Shown in pieces: positions 36,567 to 45,546 of a DNA stretch of 64,000 nt. The notes below the pieces were generated by a model, which saw only the letters and a list, made by a program, of their open reading frames with translations, was not told the origin of the DNA and made no database searches. The DNA comes from Xanthomonas sp. 10-10 (lineage in GTDB: Bacteria > Pseudomonadota > Gammaproteobacteria > Xanthomonadales > Xanthomonadaceae): contig NZ_CP144460.1 of NCBI RefSeq assembly GCF_040182365.1, positions 310,001 through 374,000 of the forward strand. The letters run 5' to 3'. Numbering within the stretch: position 1 is the first letter of the stretch; the number at the start of each line of letters is the position of its first letter. The position numbers and the translations under genes are program-made.

Positions 36567-39500
36567 TCAGGCCGCCTGCACCACATGCAACGCCTTCGGA
36601 TTGCGCCACTGCGCGAGCAGCGCGGCCTCGCGCGCCTTGGCCTCATGCAGATGCGCCTCCTTGACGTGGCCATAGCCGCGGATGTGTTCGGGAATGCTGG
36701 CGATCTGCGCAGCGAGCCCCACATTGTCGGGATCCAGACGCTCCAGCAGCCCGTCCACGGTGGTCAGGTAATCGACAATCAGCTGCCGCTCGCTACGCCG
36801 CTCGGCGGTGTAACCGAACACATCGAGCTTGCCGCCGCGCAGGAATTTCAGCCGTGCCAGCAGCTTGAAGGCGCTGAACATCCATGGCCCGTATTCGCGC
36901 TTGATCAGATTGCCGTGCGCATCTTTCTTGGCCAGCAGCGGCGGTGCGAGGTGGAAGCGCACGGTGTAGTCGCCCTCGAACTGCTGCTGCAGCCGGCGCT
37001 GGAAATCGCCACGCGTGTATAGCCGCGCCACTTCGTATTCGTCCTTGTAGGCCATCAGCTTGAAGGCGTAGCGCGCCACCGCTTCGGTCAATGCACTGCT
37101 GCCGGGTGCGCGCTGGGCCTCCTGCGCACGCACCCGTTCCACCAGCGCGCAATAGCGCTGCGCGTAGGCAGCGTCCTGATAGTCGGTCAGAAATGCGATG
37201 CGGCGCGTAATCGCTTCGTCCAGCGACTGCGCCAGCTGCTCATCGTCGAGCGGATGCTCCGGTGCATCCACCTCGCCATGCAGCGTGCTGCCATCGGTCT
37301 GCGCCAATGCACGCGGTGCGCTCTGTCCGCTGAGGTCGTGGTCTTCCCAGCTGCCGGGCCCGCGCGCGGCCGGGGTGTCGCCGTGCAGGTGTGCAGAGGC
37401 GTGCGCGGTACCCAGGCCGGCCGCGCGTTGCACCGCCGGTAGATCCACTGCCGCCAGGCGGCCCCAGGCGAAGGCCTGCTGGTTCATCGCCACCGCCGCG
37501 CCATTGAGATCGATCGCACGCATCAATGCCGCATGCGACAACGGTACCAGCCCGTGCTGCCAGGCATAGCCCAGCACGAACAGATTGCTGGCGATCGCAT
37601 CGCCCAGCAGTGCGGTGGCCAGCTGCGTGGCGTCCAGCAACAACGGGTCCTTGCCGCCGAGCGCGGTGCGCACGCCTGCAATGATCTCGGCAGCCGGGAA
37701 CTGCAGATCCGGCTGCGTGGTGAAGCTGCCCGGCATCGCTTCGTAGGTATTGAGCACCACCTGGGTGCGGCCATCGCGCACCTTGGACAGCGCCCAGTAA
37801 TCGTTGACCACCACCATGTCGCAGCCCACCACCAGGTCGGCTTCACCGGCGGCAATGCGTACCGCGTGGATGTCGCCGGGCGTGCGTGCGATGCGGATAT
37901 GCGTGGTCACCGCGCCACCTTTCTGCGCCAGGCCGGTCTGGTCCAGCACCGTGGCGCCCTTGCCTTCCAGATGCCCGGCCATGCCCAGCAGCGCACCGAT
38001 GGTCACCACGCCGGTGCCGCCGACGCCGGTGATCAGGATGTTCCAGGGCTGCTCCAGCGTGGTGCGTTGTGGCGGTTCGGGCAGGGTATCCAGCAACGCA
38101 CTGGCATCGCGCTTCTTGCCCTTGCGCGGCGCTCCGCCATGCACGGTGACAAAGCTCGGGCAGAATCCCGACACGCACGAATAATCCTTGTTGCAATTGG
38201 ATTGATCGATCTGCCGCTTGCGCCCGAATTCGGTTTCCTTCGGCAGTACCGACACGCAAAAACTTTTTTCGCCGCAATCGCCGCAGCCTTCGCAGACCAG
38301 CGAATTGATCATGACGCGCTTGGGCGGGTCGACCAGCTTGCCGCGCTTGCGGCGCCGGCGTTTTTCGGTGGCGCAGGTCTGATCGTAGATCAGGATCGAT
38401 ACGCCCTTGACCGTGCGCAGGTGCTGCTGCACCGCCTCCAGTTCGACACGATCATGAAATGCGACATCGGCGGGAAACAGATCGCGGCGCCGCGTCCATT
38501 TGCCGATGTCGTCGCTGACCACCGCAATCTCGTGGATGCCTTCGGCGCGCAGCTGATGGGCGATGTCGGGCACGCTGAGCGTGCCGTCCACCGGCTGGCC
38601 GCCGGTCATGGCCACCGCATCGTTGTAGAGGATCTTGTAGGTGATGTTGACGCCGGTGGCGACCGATTGACGAATCGCCAACGAGCCGCTGTGGAAATAC
38701 GTGCCATCGCCCAGGTTCTGGAACACGTGCGGGGTGTCGGTGAACGGCGCCTGCCCCGACCAGGTCACGCCTTCGCCGCCCATGTGGGTGAAGGTGTCGG
38801 TGGAGCGGTTCATCCAGGTCACCATGTAATGGCACCCGATGCCGCCCAGCGCGCGCGAGCCGTCCGGCACCACCGTGGAGGTGTTGTGCGGGCAACCGGA
38901 GCAGTAATGCGGCACGCGCGGAAACTGCGCACGCGGCAAGGCCATTTCCGCTTCCTTGCTGTCCATCCAGCGCAGCCGCTGCTCGATCGAATCGGCCGTG
39001 AAAAAGCGCTGGATGCGCTTGCCGATCACCGCGGCGATCGTGGCCGGTGTCAGCTCGCCGGTGGAGGGCAGGATCCATTGCCCATGCTCGTCGTACTTGC
39101 CGACGATGCTCGGCCGCGCACCGGCGCTGGCCGGCCAGTTGTAGAACAGCTCCTTCATCTGGCGCTCGATGAAGGCCTTCTTTTCTTCCACCACCACGAT
39201 GTCGTCGAGCCCTTGCGCAAACGCACTGATGCCCACCGGCTCCAGCGGCCAGGTCATGCCGACCTTGTACACGCGGATGCCGATCTGCGCGCAGGCCTGC
39301 GCATCCAGGCCCAGGTACTCCAGCGCCTGCAATACATCCAGATAGCTCTTGCCGGTGGTGACGATGCCCAGCCGCGCACGCGGCGAATCCAGCACGATCC
39401 GGTCGATGTGATTGGCCCGCGCAAATGCCTGTGCCGCCCCCACTGCGTAGCGGTGCAGACGCATTTCCTGATCCACCGGCGGGTCCGGCCACCGGATGCT

Positions 39501-40259
39501 CAAGCCGCCCGGCGGCAGCGCGAAATCCTCCGGCAGCACGATGCTGCGCGCGAACGGGTCCACCTGCACCGAGGCCGACGATTCCACCGTCTCGGCGATG
39601 GTCTTGAAGCCGATCCAGCGCCCGGTGTAGCGGCTCATTGCCCAGCCCAGCAGGCCCATGTCCAGGATGTCCTGCACCCCGGCCGGGTTGAGGATGGGCA
39701 TCATCGCGCTGACGAATTCCTCTTCCGAACCATGCGGCAGCGTGGAGCTGCGGCAGGCGTGGTCGTCGGCGGCCAGCGCCAGCACGCCGCCATAGGGCGA
39801 GGTGCCGGCGGCGTTGCCGTGCTTGAACACATCGCCGCTGCGATCCACGCCCGGGCCCTTGCCGTACCACATGCCGTACACGCCCTGGACCTTGGCGCCG
39901 GGGAACAGGTTGGTCTGCTGGGTCCCCCACACCATGGTGGCGGCCAGATCCTCGTTGAGGCCGGGGGTGAAGGTCACCCGGGCCGCATCCAGGTGCTTGC
40001 GTGCGCGCCACAGCTCCAGATCGAAACCACCCAGCGGGCTGCCGCGGTAGCCGCTGATGAAGCCGGCGGTGTCCAGGCCGGCAGCGTCGTCGCGCAGGCG
40101 TTGCAGCAACGGCAGCCGCACCAGGGCCTGTACGCCGGACAGATAGATGCGCCCGTCGGTGCGCGTGTATTTGTGGTCCAGGGTGTAGTCCGCATCCACC
40201 CGGCCGAGCTCCGGCGTGTTGGCAGAGTCGGGAGAAGAGAGTGCAGCGGTACTGGTCAT
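36567..40259 (-). CDS. fused indolepyruvate/2-oxoacid:ferredoxin oxidoreductase
   Basis: 1230 aa, all subunits in one chain. N-terminal half: IorA-like TPP region (FISGYRGSPLGGFDLEL; GGIGCHYMVTWM; GGEGVTWSGQAPFTDTPH). Middle: ferredoxin-like Cys cluster (VCEGCGDC, CNKDYSCVSGFCPSF). Next: gamma domain (ITGVGGTGVVTIGALLGMAG). C-terminal 250 residues: the DUF6537-type end found in the long fused forms. It would oxidise indolepyruvate or branched-chain 2-oxoacids to acyl-CoA with ferredoxin. ATG 40259 (MTSTAALS) is chosen; the upstream ATG at 40310 adds 17 residues. The gene stands alone. Such enzymes work in aerobic proteobacteria too. Confidence 0.9.
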   Translation of the reverse strand: MTSTAALSSPDSANTPELGRVDADYTLDHKYTRTDGRIYLSGVQALVRLPLLQRLRDDAAGLDTAGFISGYRGSPLGGFDLELWRARKHLDAARVTFTPGLNEDLAATMVWGTQQTNLFPGAKVQGVYGMWYGKGPGVDRSGDVFKHGNAAGTSPYGGVLALAADDHACRSSTLPHGSEEEFVSAMMPILNPAGVQDILDMGLLGWAMSRYTGRWIGFKTIAETVESSASVQVDPFARSIVLPEDFALPPGGLSIRWPDPPVDQEMRLHRYAVGAAQAFARANHIDRIVLDSPRARLGIVTTGKSYLDVLQALEYLGLDAQACAQIGIRVYKVGMTWPLEPVGISAFAQGLDDIVVVEEKKAFIERQMKELFYNWPASAGARPSIVGKYDEHGQWILPSTGELTPATIAAVIGKRIQRFFTADSIEQRLRWMDSKEAEMALPRAQFPRVPHYCSGCPHNTSTVVPDGSRALGGIGCHYMVTWMNRSTDTFTHMGGEGVTWSGQAPFTDTPHVFQNLGDGTYFHSGSLAIRQSVATGVNITYKILYNDAVAMTGGQPVDGTLSVPDIAHQLRAEGIHEIAVVSDDIGKWTRRRDLFPADVAFHDRVELEAVQQHLRTVKGVSILIYDQTCATEKRRRRKRGKLVDPPKRVMINSLVCEGCGDCGEKSFCVSVLPKETEFGRKRQIDQSNCNKDYSCVSGFCPSFVTVHGGAPRKGKKRDASALLDTLPEPPQRTTLEQPWNILITGVGGTGVVTIGALLGMAGHLEGKGATVLDQTGLAQKGGAVTTHIRIARTPGDIHAVRIAAGEADLVVGCDMVVVNDYWALSKVRDGRTQVVLNTYEAMPGSFTTQPDLQFPAAEIIAGVRTALGGKDPLLLDATQLATALLGDAIASNLFVLGYAWQHGLVPLSHAALMRAIDLNGAAVAMNQQAFAWGRLAAVDLPAVQRAAGLGTAHASAHLHGDTPAARGPGSWEDHDLSGQSAPRALAQTDGSTLHGEVDAPEHPLDDEQLAQSLDEAITRRIAFLTDYQDAAYAQRYCALVERVRAQEAQRAPGSSALTEAVARYAFKLMAYKDEYEVARLYTRGDFQRRLQQQFEGDYTVRFHLAPPLLAKKDAHGNLIKREYGPWMFSAFKLLARLKFLRGGKLDVFGYTAERRSERQLIVDYLTTVDGLLERLDPDNVGLAAQIASIPEHIRGYGHVKEAHLHEAKAREAALLAQWRNPKALHVVQAA

Positions 40260-40453
40260 GGCGTGCCCGGAAAGGGTGGCTGGGACCCGGTGCGTATCAT
40301 TTGAAACCAATGACGCGCCCGACGGATTCCAAAACGGCGGCGCAAAGTGTAACAGTCAGCCTTCACGCGCCCGTTCGCATGCGGATGCGCAGCCGTCGCG
40401 CTGCGGGTAGGATGGGGACGGGAAGGGGTCGTTTGCTGTCAGGGGAAAACACA

Positions 40454-41089
40454 GTGAAAAGGAAATACGCATGGGCCGCCTTGGCCCTGCTTGGAGGCGC
40501 GTGGTCGCTGGCGCAGGCACAGAGCCTGCCCAAGCCCAAGGAGTTCTATTTCGACGAAGACCGCAGCACCACCAAGACGGTGGTTGCAGTGCCGGGGCAG
40601 GGCGATGCCGTGGTCGACCGCCTGGCCGCGATGGTGCAGCGTGACGCACGCGCCGCCGAGCCCCGCGCCCAGCTGGCGTCGCTGGCCTATGCCGGCGGAC
40701 GGACGCAACTGGGCGATGAGCTGTACCAGGGCGCGTTGGCCCAGGTGTCCAATGGCAGCCAGCAGTACCGGGCCATCACCTGGAACTATGGCTGGGACCT
40801 GCTACGTGCCGATCACGCAGACAAGGCGCTGCAGCAGTGGGCCAACCTGGCCAACGGCCGTCCGGCCACGCCGGCATGGCTGCCAACCACCGCCGCACTG
40901 GCGTTGTGGCGGGCCGGGCGCAAGCAGGAGGCGGTGGAGTGGTATGCGGCGGCCGTGCGTACCTGGCCCGACCGCTGGGGCAGCACCGCCAACTACGCCA
41001 GCCTGCTGCCGGACTGGCGTGAGGCAGAGCGCGCCACCCTGGCCGAGGTCTTCGCGGCCTGGCAGGCCAACCCGCCCGCGTTCCCGTAA
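40454..41089 (+). CDS. secreted hypothetical protein with TPR-like helices
   Basis: 211 aa, not assigned. Signal peptide ending in AQA (about residue 22). The mature part looks like TPR-type helix pairs (RAQLASLAYAGGRTQLGDEL, AALALWRAGRKQEAVEWYAA). GTG 40454 is chosen because AGGGG precedes it and it begins the signal peptide. Probably a periplasmic adaptor; no partner visible. Confidence 0.7.
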   Translation: MKRKYAWAALALLGGAWSLAQAQSLPKPKEFYFDEDRSTTKTVVAVPGQGDAVVDRLAAMVQRDARAAEPRAQLASLAYAGGRTQLGDELYQGALAQVSNGSQQYRAITWNYGWDLLRADHADKALQQWANLANGRPATPAWLPTTAALALWRAGRKQEAVEWYAAAVRTWPDRWGSTANYASLLPDWREAERATLAEVFAAWQANPPAFP

Positions 41090-41342
41090 GCGCTTGGCCC
41101 CGCTGCGGGAATGTCGCGCAGCGGGCCGTGCACCGGGCGGATGTTGCGCCGGCATCGTGTCATTGTGGCTCACCATCGATCTGGTGCGCCGCCCTGCCGC
41201 TTTCCAGGAACGGGACTCATACGTCGACTCCTATCTGAGTGGAAGGCAGCTCAGGTGCGTGCGCCTGAGCGTCGCCACGGTTGAAGCTCGACTTCCTGAC
41301 GTTGCGAAGCTGATGCGTGGGATGACAGCGTGGTCTGCACGT
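41090..41342. other. gap without recognisable gene
   Basis: No gene with family character. It leads into the palindromic element at 41343. Confidence 0.4.
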
Positions 41343-41460
41343 TTGCTGCAGGGTCCTTGCCCGCCCACCGTCGCGGGACACGCTGCAAGTACGTCCATGC
41401 AAGCTCCGTGGCAGCATCCATGCCGCCACAGGGTCCCGCGACGGTGGGCGGGCAAGGACC
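41343..41460. repeat. long perfect palindromic element
   Basis: Arms 41352-41379 and 41433-41460 are exact inverted repeats of 28 bp (left arm starts GGTCCTTGCCCGCCCACC), with a 53-bp centre. A decayed relative is at 36101-36213. Size and structure fit a non-autonomous mobile palindrome (MITE-like); no target duplication was confirmed. Confidence 0.8.
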
Positions 41461-41651
41461 AGTCAAATTGGTCGGTGCGCAGGGTTTTCAACTCGTAACG
41501 GCAAGCCGCGCGACGCGGTGTCTTCGTTCTTCGACAGAACCACCAGCCAACTGTCTTGTGCGGCGACGGCGCGCGCCACGCCAGCGTTCTGCCGACGCCC
41601 GCGCAGCGTCATGCGATCCTGTGCCTCTATTTCCAATGGACCTGACCCTGC

Positions 41652-42569
41652 ATGGCGGTGGATGCATTTGCGTTGATCCTGGCGATGCTGGGGCTTGGCC
41701 TGGTGTTCGCGCGGCTCAAGGTGCTGCCCGACAACAGCGCCGATGTGCTCAACCGCATCGTGTTGTACATCTGCCTGCCGGCCTCGGTGCTGACCTACGT
41801 GCCGCGCCTGCATCTGGACGCCTCGCTGGGCGGGGTGATCGCCACGCCGTGGCTGCTGACCGCCATCATCGTGCCACTGCTGTGGGGCTGCAGTCGCCTG
41901 CTGCGCTTTGGCCGTGCCGAGTACGCCGCGCTGCTGATGTGCGTGGTGTTCACCAACTCCAGCTTCATCGGCTTTCCGATGGTGCGCGCGCTGCTGGGCG
42001 ACCACGCCCTGCCGTACGCGGTGGTCTACGATCAGTTCGGCACCTTCGTGCTGCTGTCCACTTTCGGGCTGTACGTGCTGGCCCGCTACAGCGGCGATAC
42101 GCCCCCTACCGCAACCATGATCCTGGCCCGGGTGCTCAGGTTCCCGCCACTGTGGGCGCTGCTGTTTGCGCTGACGCTGATGCCGGAGCAGCCGCCGGCC
42201 TGGATCGGCTCGGGCCTGAAGAGCCTGGCCGATGCGATGTTGCCGCTGGTCATGCTGGCAGTGGGGTTTTCGCTGCAATTGCGCCTGCCGGCCGACGAGC
42301 TCAAGCCGCTGGCGGTGGGCCTGGTCTTCAAGCTGGCGGTGATGCCGATCCTGGCGCTGCCGCTGTCCTGGGCGCTCGGCCTGCGCGGGCTGATGCTGCA
42401 GACCAACGTCCTCGAATCGGCCATGCCCACCATGATCACCGCCGCCGCGCTGGCGATCTCCCATCGCCTGGCCCCCCGGCTGGCGGCGGCCATGGTCGGC
42501 TACAGCATCCTGCTGTCGCTGCTGACCTTGCCCGCCTGGTCCTGGCTGCTGGCGCGCCTGGTGGCTTGA
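41652..42569 (+). CDS. AEC-family permease (auxin efflux carrier type)
   Basis: 305 aa, about ten hydrophobic segments in two five-helix halves, the length of bacterial AEC proteins. Conserved pieces: ILYICLPASVLTYVP-like first half (NRIVLYICLPAS), VFTNSSFIGFPMVRALLG, and ESAMPTMITAAALA in the second half. It probably exports a small carboxylate such as malate or an auxin-like acid; the substrate is not visible. No operon partner. Confidence 0.85.
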   Translation: MAVDAFALILAMLGLGLVFARLKVLPDNSADVLNRIVLYICLPASVLTYVPRLHLDASLGGVIATPWLLTAIIVPLLWGCSRLLRFGRAEYAALLMCVVFTNSSFIGFPMVRALLGDHALPYAVVYDQFGTFVLLSTFGLYVLARYSGDTPPTATMILARVLRFPPLWALLFALTLMPEQPPAWIGSGLKSLADAMLPLVMLAVGFSLQLRLPADELKPLAVGLVFKLAVMPILALPLSWALGLRGLMLQTNVLESAMPTMITAAALAISHRLAPRLAAAMVGYSILLSLLTLPAWSWLLARLVA

Positions 42570-42635
42570 TCGGCCCGCAGCCGCATGGAATGCTGGCCTG
42601 CGGCATGGTGCCGCGCTCACATGCAGGACGACCAC

Positions 42636-43694
42636 ATGCAGGGATATCGTCGAATCGGAGTCGCGTTACTGTGCGTTGGCGCCAGCCTGTCCGCCTCTGC
42701 GGCAACAGCGCCTGGCACGCCCGACCCCGCCGATGCACCCGAGGTGCAGCAGTGGGTGCAGCAGGTTGGCCAGGCCATGCAGGCGCGGCTGCAGACACTG
42801 GCAGTCAGCGGACAGCCGGGTCAGCGTTATGTTGCAGGCCTGCTATGGCTCGGCAATGACACGCCGGCTGATACGCAGTCCGCCGCCACCGGCTATGCGC
42901 CGGCCCAGCGGGCACTGCTGCAGGGAGCGCTGGATGCACGGCCACGCGATCTGCTGGTCGCGCGCGCAGAGGCCAACGGCTGTCCTGCAGAGCTGCGCTG
43001 CGACCCCGCTGGCGCACTGGCTTTTCTGGAACAGGCCGATGCCGGCAACGCCGATCCGCCGTTGCGTGCCTTTACCGCCGCGCAGCGACGCGGCGATCGC
43101 ATTGCCGCCGAATCTGCCTGGCAGGCCGCCGCACGCGCGGACCATTTCGACAGCGGCGCGGTTGCGCTGGGGCAGGCCTTGCACGCGGCCTATGCCGGGG
43201 TGCAATGGCCGCAACTGCAATCGGTGCAGCTACGCGCGCAACTACAGTCACAAGGCCTGCCGTCTACCGGCGCAGAGATGGCGATGAGCTACGCGGTCGG
43301 CGCCTGGGCGGCCCAGGTGATTCCGTCGCTGGTCGAGATCACGCGCCGATGCACCCCGCCCATCGCCGCACCTGCATTGCGCGATGAGTGCATGGCCATC
43401 CTCGGCAACCTGGGCAATGACGACGCAATGCTGGTAACGGCGTTGATCGGCTCCGAGCGCATGGCGGCGCTGAGCACCGGCGGCGACGCGGCGTACTGGC
43501 ACGCGCGGGTGCGCGAGTTGCGCTGGTTGCAGCAACATCAACACAGCCGCCCGCCCGGTGTTGCCACCGCCGCCGCTGAGCTTGAGGCCACTTTGACGCA
43601 AGGTGAAATCCCCTCGCTGCGCGCGTACTTGCGGCGCAACGGCATTGCCGTCTTGCCACCGGCACACTGGCATCCGGTCGCGGCACTGCGTTGA
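42636..43694 (+). CDS. secreted hypothetical protein
   Basis: 352 aa, not recognised. Signal peptide about 1-22 (IGVALLCVGASLSASA). The mature part is Ala-rich and helical, with repeated helical units that recall Sel1/TPR-like sequences but without consensus, and four Cys (CPAELRCD, RRCTPPIAAPALRDEC) that could form disulfides. ATG 42636 is chosen because AGGA lies eight bases upstream. No functional clue from the neighbours. Confidence 0.6.
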   Translation: MQGYRRIGVALLCVGASLSASAATAPGTPDPADAPEVQQWVQQVGQAMQARLQTLAVSGQPGQRYVAGLLWLGNDTPADTQSAATGYAPAQRALLQGALDARPRDLLVARAEANGCPAELRCDPAGALAFLEQADAGNADPPLRAFTAAQRRGDRIAAESAWQAAARADHFDSGAVALGQALHAAYAGVQWPQLQSVQLRAQLQSQGLPSTGAEMAMSYAVGAWAAQVIPSLVEITRRCTPPIAAPALRDECMAILGNLGNDDAMLVTALIGSERMAALSTGGDAAYWHARVRELRWLQQHQHSRPPGVATAAAELEATLTQGEIPSLRAYLRRNGIAVLPPAHWHPVAALR

Positions 43695-43845
43695 TAGATG
43701 GCCTTGCAGCATGCGGGCGCGGCTGAACCGTGCGCCGATGCTGCACTGCGACGACGAACGCGCGTATCGCGTTTAACGCGTTTCGACTACTTCCTCACCT
43801 TGCCGCGGTGTACGCTGCCGGCTTGCTCCCGGAAGCGAGGCGTGC

Positions 43846-44478
43846 ATGAAGACAGTCCTGGTGGCCGCCTCCAAAGGCGGCGTCGGCAAGACCACGATCG
43901 CCACCAATCTGGCCGCACACGCGGCGTTGCAAGGCCAGCGCACCGTGCTGGCGGATGCCGATCCGCAAGGCTCGTCCACACGCTGGGCGCAACGACGCGC
44001 CAGCCTCGAAAGTGCGGTGCTGCCGATCGACGCCACCAAGCGCCGCAACTGGCAGGCTGCGGTTCCCGATGGCACCGACCAGTTGATCATCGATGCTCCG
44101 GCTGGTGCGATGGCCGACGACCTGAGCGGCTTTCTGGACCATGTCGACGCCATCGTGGTGCCGGTGCTGTCGTCGGCACTGGATATCGAAGCGGTGGTGG
44201 GATTCCTCAACACGCTGGCCAAGGTGCCGCGCGTGCACCAGCGCAAGCTCCCGGTGGGCCTGGTGCTCAACCGCGCCCGTCCCTGGACGCAGACCTCGCA
44301 GCAGGCCGCCGACATGATCGGTACCTGGCCCTATCCGCTGGTGACCCAGTTGCGCGACACCCAGGCCTACGTGGTCATGGCCGGGCTGGGGCGCAGCTTG
44401 TTCGATTACCGCTCGGCGCAGGTGCGCGACCATCAACAGGACTGGGAGCCGCTGTTGAAGTGGCTCAAGAAGTCCTAG
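43846..44478 (+). CDS. ParA/MinD-like ATPase
   Basis: 210 aa. Deviant Walker [14 protein letters not shown] (9-21), switch I DADPQGSS and Walker B-like LIIDAPAGA. No ParB or other partition gene is near, so it is an orphan ParA used for cargo positioning rather than plasmid partition. The ATG at 43846 has GAGG in front. sixA follows 15 bp downstream and may be cotranscribed. Confidence 0.88.
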   Translation: MKTVLVAASKGGVGKTTIATNLAAHAALQGQRTVLADADPQGSSTRWAQRRASLESAVLPIDATKRRNWQAAVPDGTDQLIIDAPAGAMADDLSGFLDHVDAIVVPVLSSALDIEAVVGFLNTLAKVPRVHQRKLPVGLVLNRARPWTQTSQQAADMIGTWPYPLVTQLRDTQAYVVMAGLGRSLFDYRSAQVRDHQQDWEPLLKWLKKS

Positions 44479-44493
44479 AACCGGAAAGTTCCT

Positions 44494-44970
44494 ATGCGCG
44501 AATTGATCTTGTTGCGACACGCCCATGCCGAGCCGGCCGATACCGGTCAGGCCGACTTCGACCGCCCGCTGTCCCCGCACGGCATCGCCGAGGCCGAATC
44601 GGCCGGGCGCTGGCTGCGCGAACAGCGGCTGGTGCCCGACCGGGTGCTGTGCTCGCCGGCACGGCGTGCCCGCGAGACCCTGGAAGCGGTGCTCGAGCTC
44701 ACCGGCTATATCGAACAACGTCTGGACGAGCGCATTTACGAAGCAACACCGGGAACCCTGGCCAGCCTGGTGGACGAACACCGCGAGGCCGAGCGCCTGC
44801 TGCTGGTCGGCCATAACCCCGGCCTGGAGCGGTTGGCCGCGTTGATGCATAGCGGGCAGACCGGCGATTACCGCGGCATGCCGACCGCCTCGATCGCCTT
44901 GCTGGCCCTGCCGCTGGACGCCACCATCGAGCCAGGGATCGCCCGCCTGACCGCCTTCTGGTGGCCTTGA
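44494..44970 (+). CDS. sixA: SixA-type phosphohistidine phosphatase
   Basis: 158-aa histidine phosphatase with the RHA motif LILLRHAHAEPADTG (catalytic His in RHA) and GHNPGLERLA with the second His. The usual SixA length. It removes phosphate from histidine of phosphotransfer proteins. The next gene begins 3 bp after its stop. Confidence 0.9.
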   Translation: MRELILLRHAHAEPADTGQADFDRPLSPHGIAEAESAGRWLREQRLVPDRVLCSPARRARETLEAVLELTGYIEQRLDERIYEATPGTLASLVDEHREAERLLLVGHNPGLERLAALMHSGQTGDYRGMPTASIALLALPLDATIEPGIARLTAFWWP

Positions 44971-44973
44971 TCC

Positions 44974-45546
44974 GTGTCATCGTCGCTGCGCTGGTTCGCC
45001 TGGCTCGCGCTCTGGGTCGCGCTCCCCTGCCTTGCGCAGCAGAAAGTGCACCTCATCGATCCGGTGCAATCGCGCTTCGGGTTCGAGATCAAGACCCGCT
45101 TCGGCATGAAGATCGAGGGGTTTTTCCCACGTTTTCGTGGGGAAGTGGTGGAGTTGCCCGACAAACGCCAGCAAGTCAGGTTCCGCCTGGATGCCACCCA
45201 GGTGGAGATTCCGGGCAAGGACCGCTATACCGGCTGGATGCGTGGCGAGGATTTCTTCGACGTGGCGCGCTACCCGGTGGTGGAATTCGAGTCGCTGCCC
45301 TACACCGAGGAAGCGATCAAGGACGGCGGCAACATCACCGGCAACCTGACCATCCGTGGAATCACCCACGTCGAGACCTTGCACGTTGCACCGGCTGAAT
45401 GCGCGCGGCCGGGCTATGATTGCGATGTGATCAGTCGAGGTACGGTCCTGCGTGGACGTTACGGAATGAATGCGTGGCAGATGGCCCTGGGCGACAGGGT
45501 GACATTCATTCTGCGTGGGCGGTTGCAGGAGGCGCGGCGCCCGTGA
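44974..45546 (+). CDS. YceI-family periplasmic lipocalin-like protein
   Basis: 190 aa, signal peptide to LAQQ (about 23), then the YceI eight-strand fold (HLIDPVQSRFGFEIKTRFGM, VEIPGKDRYTGWMRGEDFFD, GNLTIRGITHVETL). YceI proteins bind long-chain isoprenoid lipids in a barrel. GTG start 3 bp after sixA; its stop overlaps the start of the phospholipase gene (GTGA), so the four genes from 43846 may be one operon. Confidence 0.88.
   Translation: MSSSLRWFAWLALWVALPCLAQQKVHLIDPVQSRFGFEIKTRFGMKIEGFFPRFRGEVVELPDKRQQVRFRLDATQVEIPGKDRYTGWMRGEDFFDVARYPVVEFESLPYTEEAIKDGGNITGNLTIRGITHVETLHVAPAECARPGYDCDVISRGTVLRGRYGMNAWQMALGDRVTFILRGRLQEARRP

Noticed and set aside
37533-40304. Open frame of 923 codons on the plus strand
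   Set aside because: Antisense to the oxidoreductase gene; composition (Arg, His, Gln, Ala) is typical of a shadow frame.
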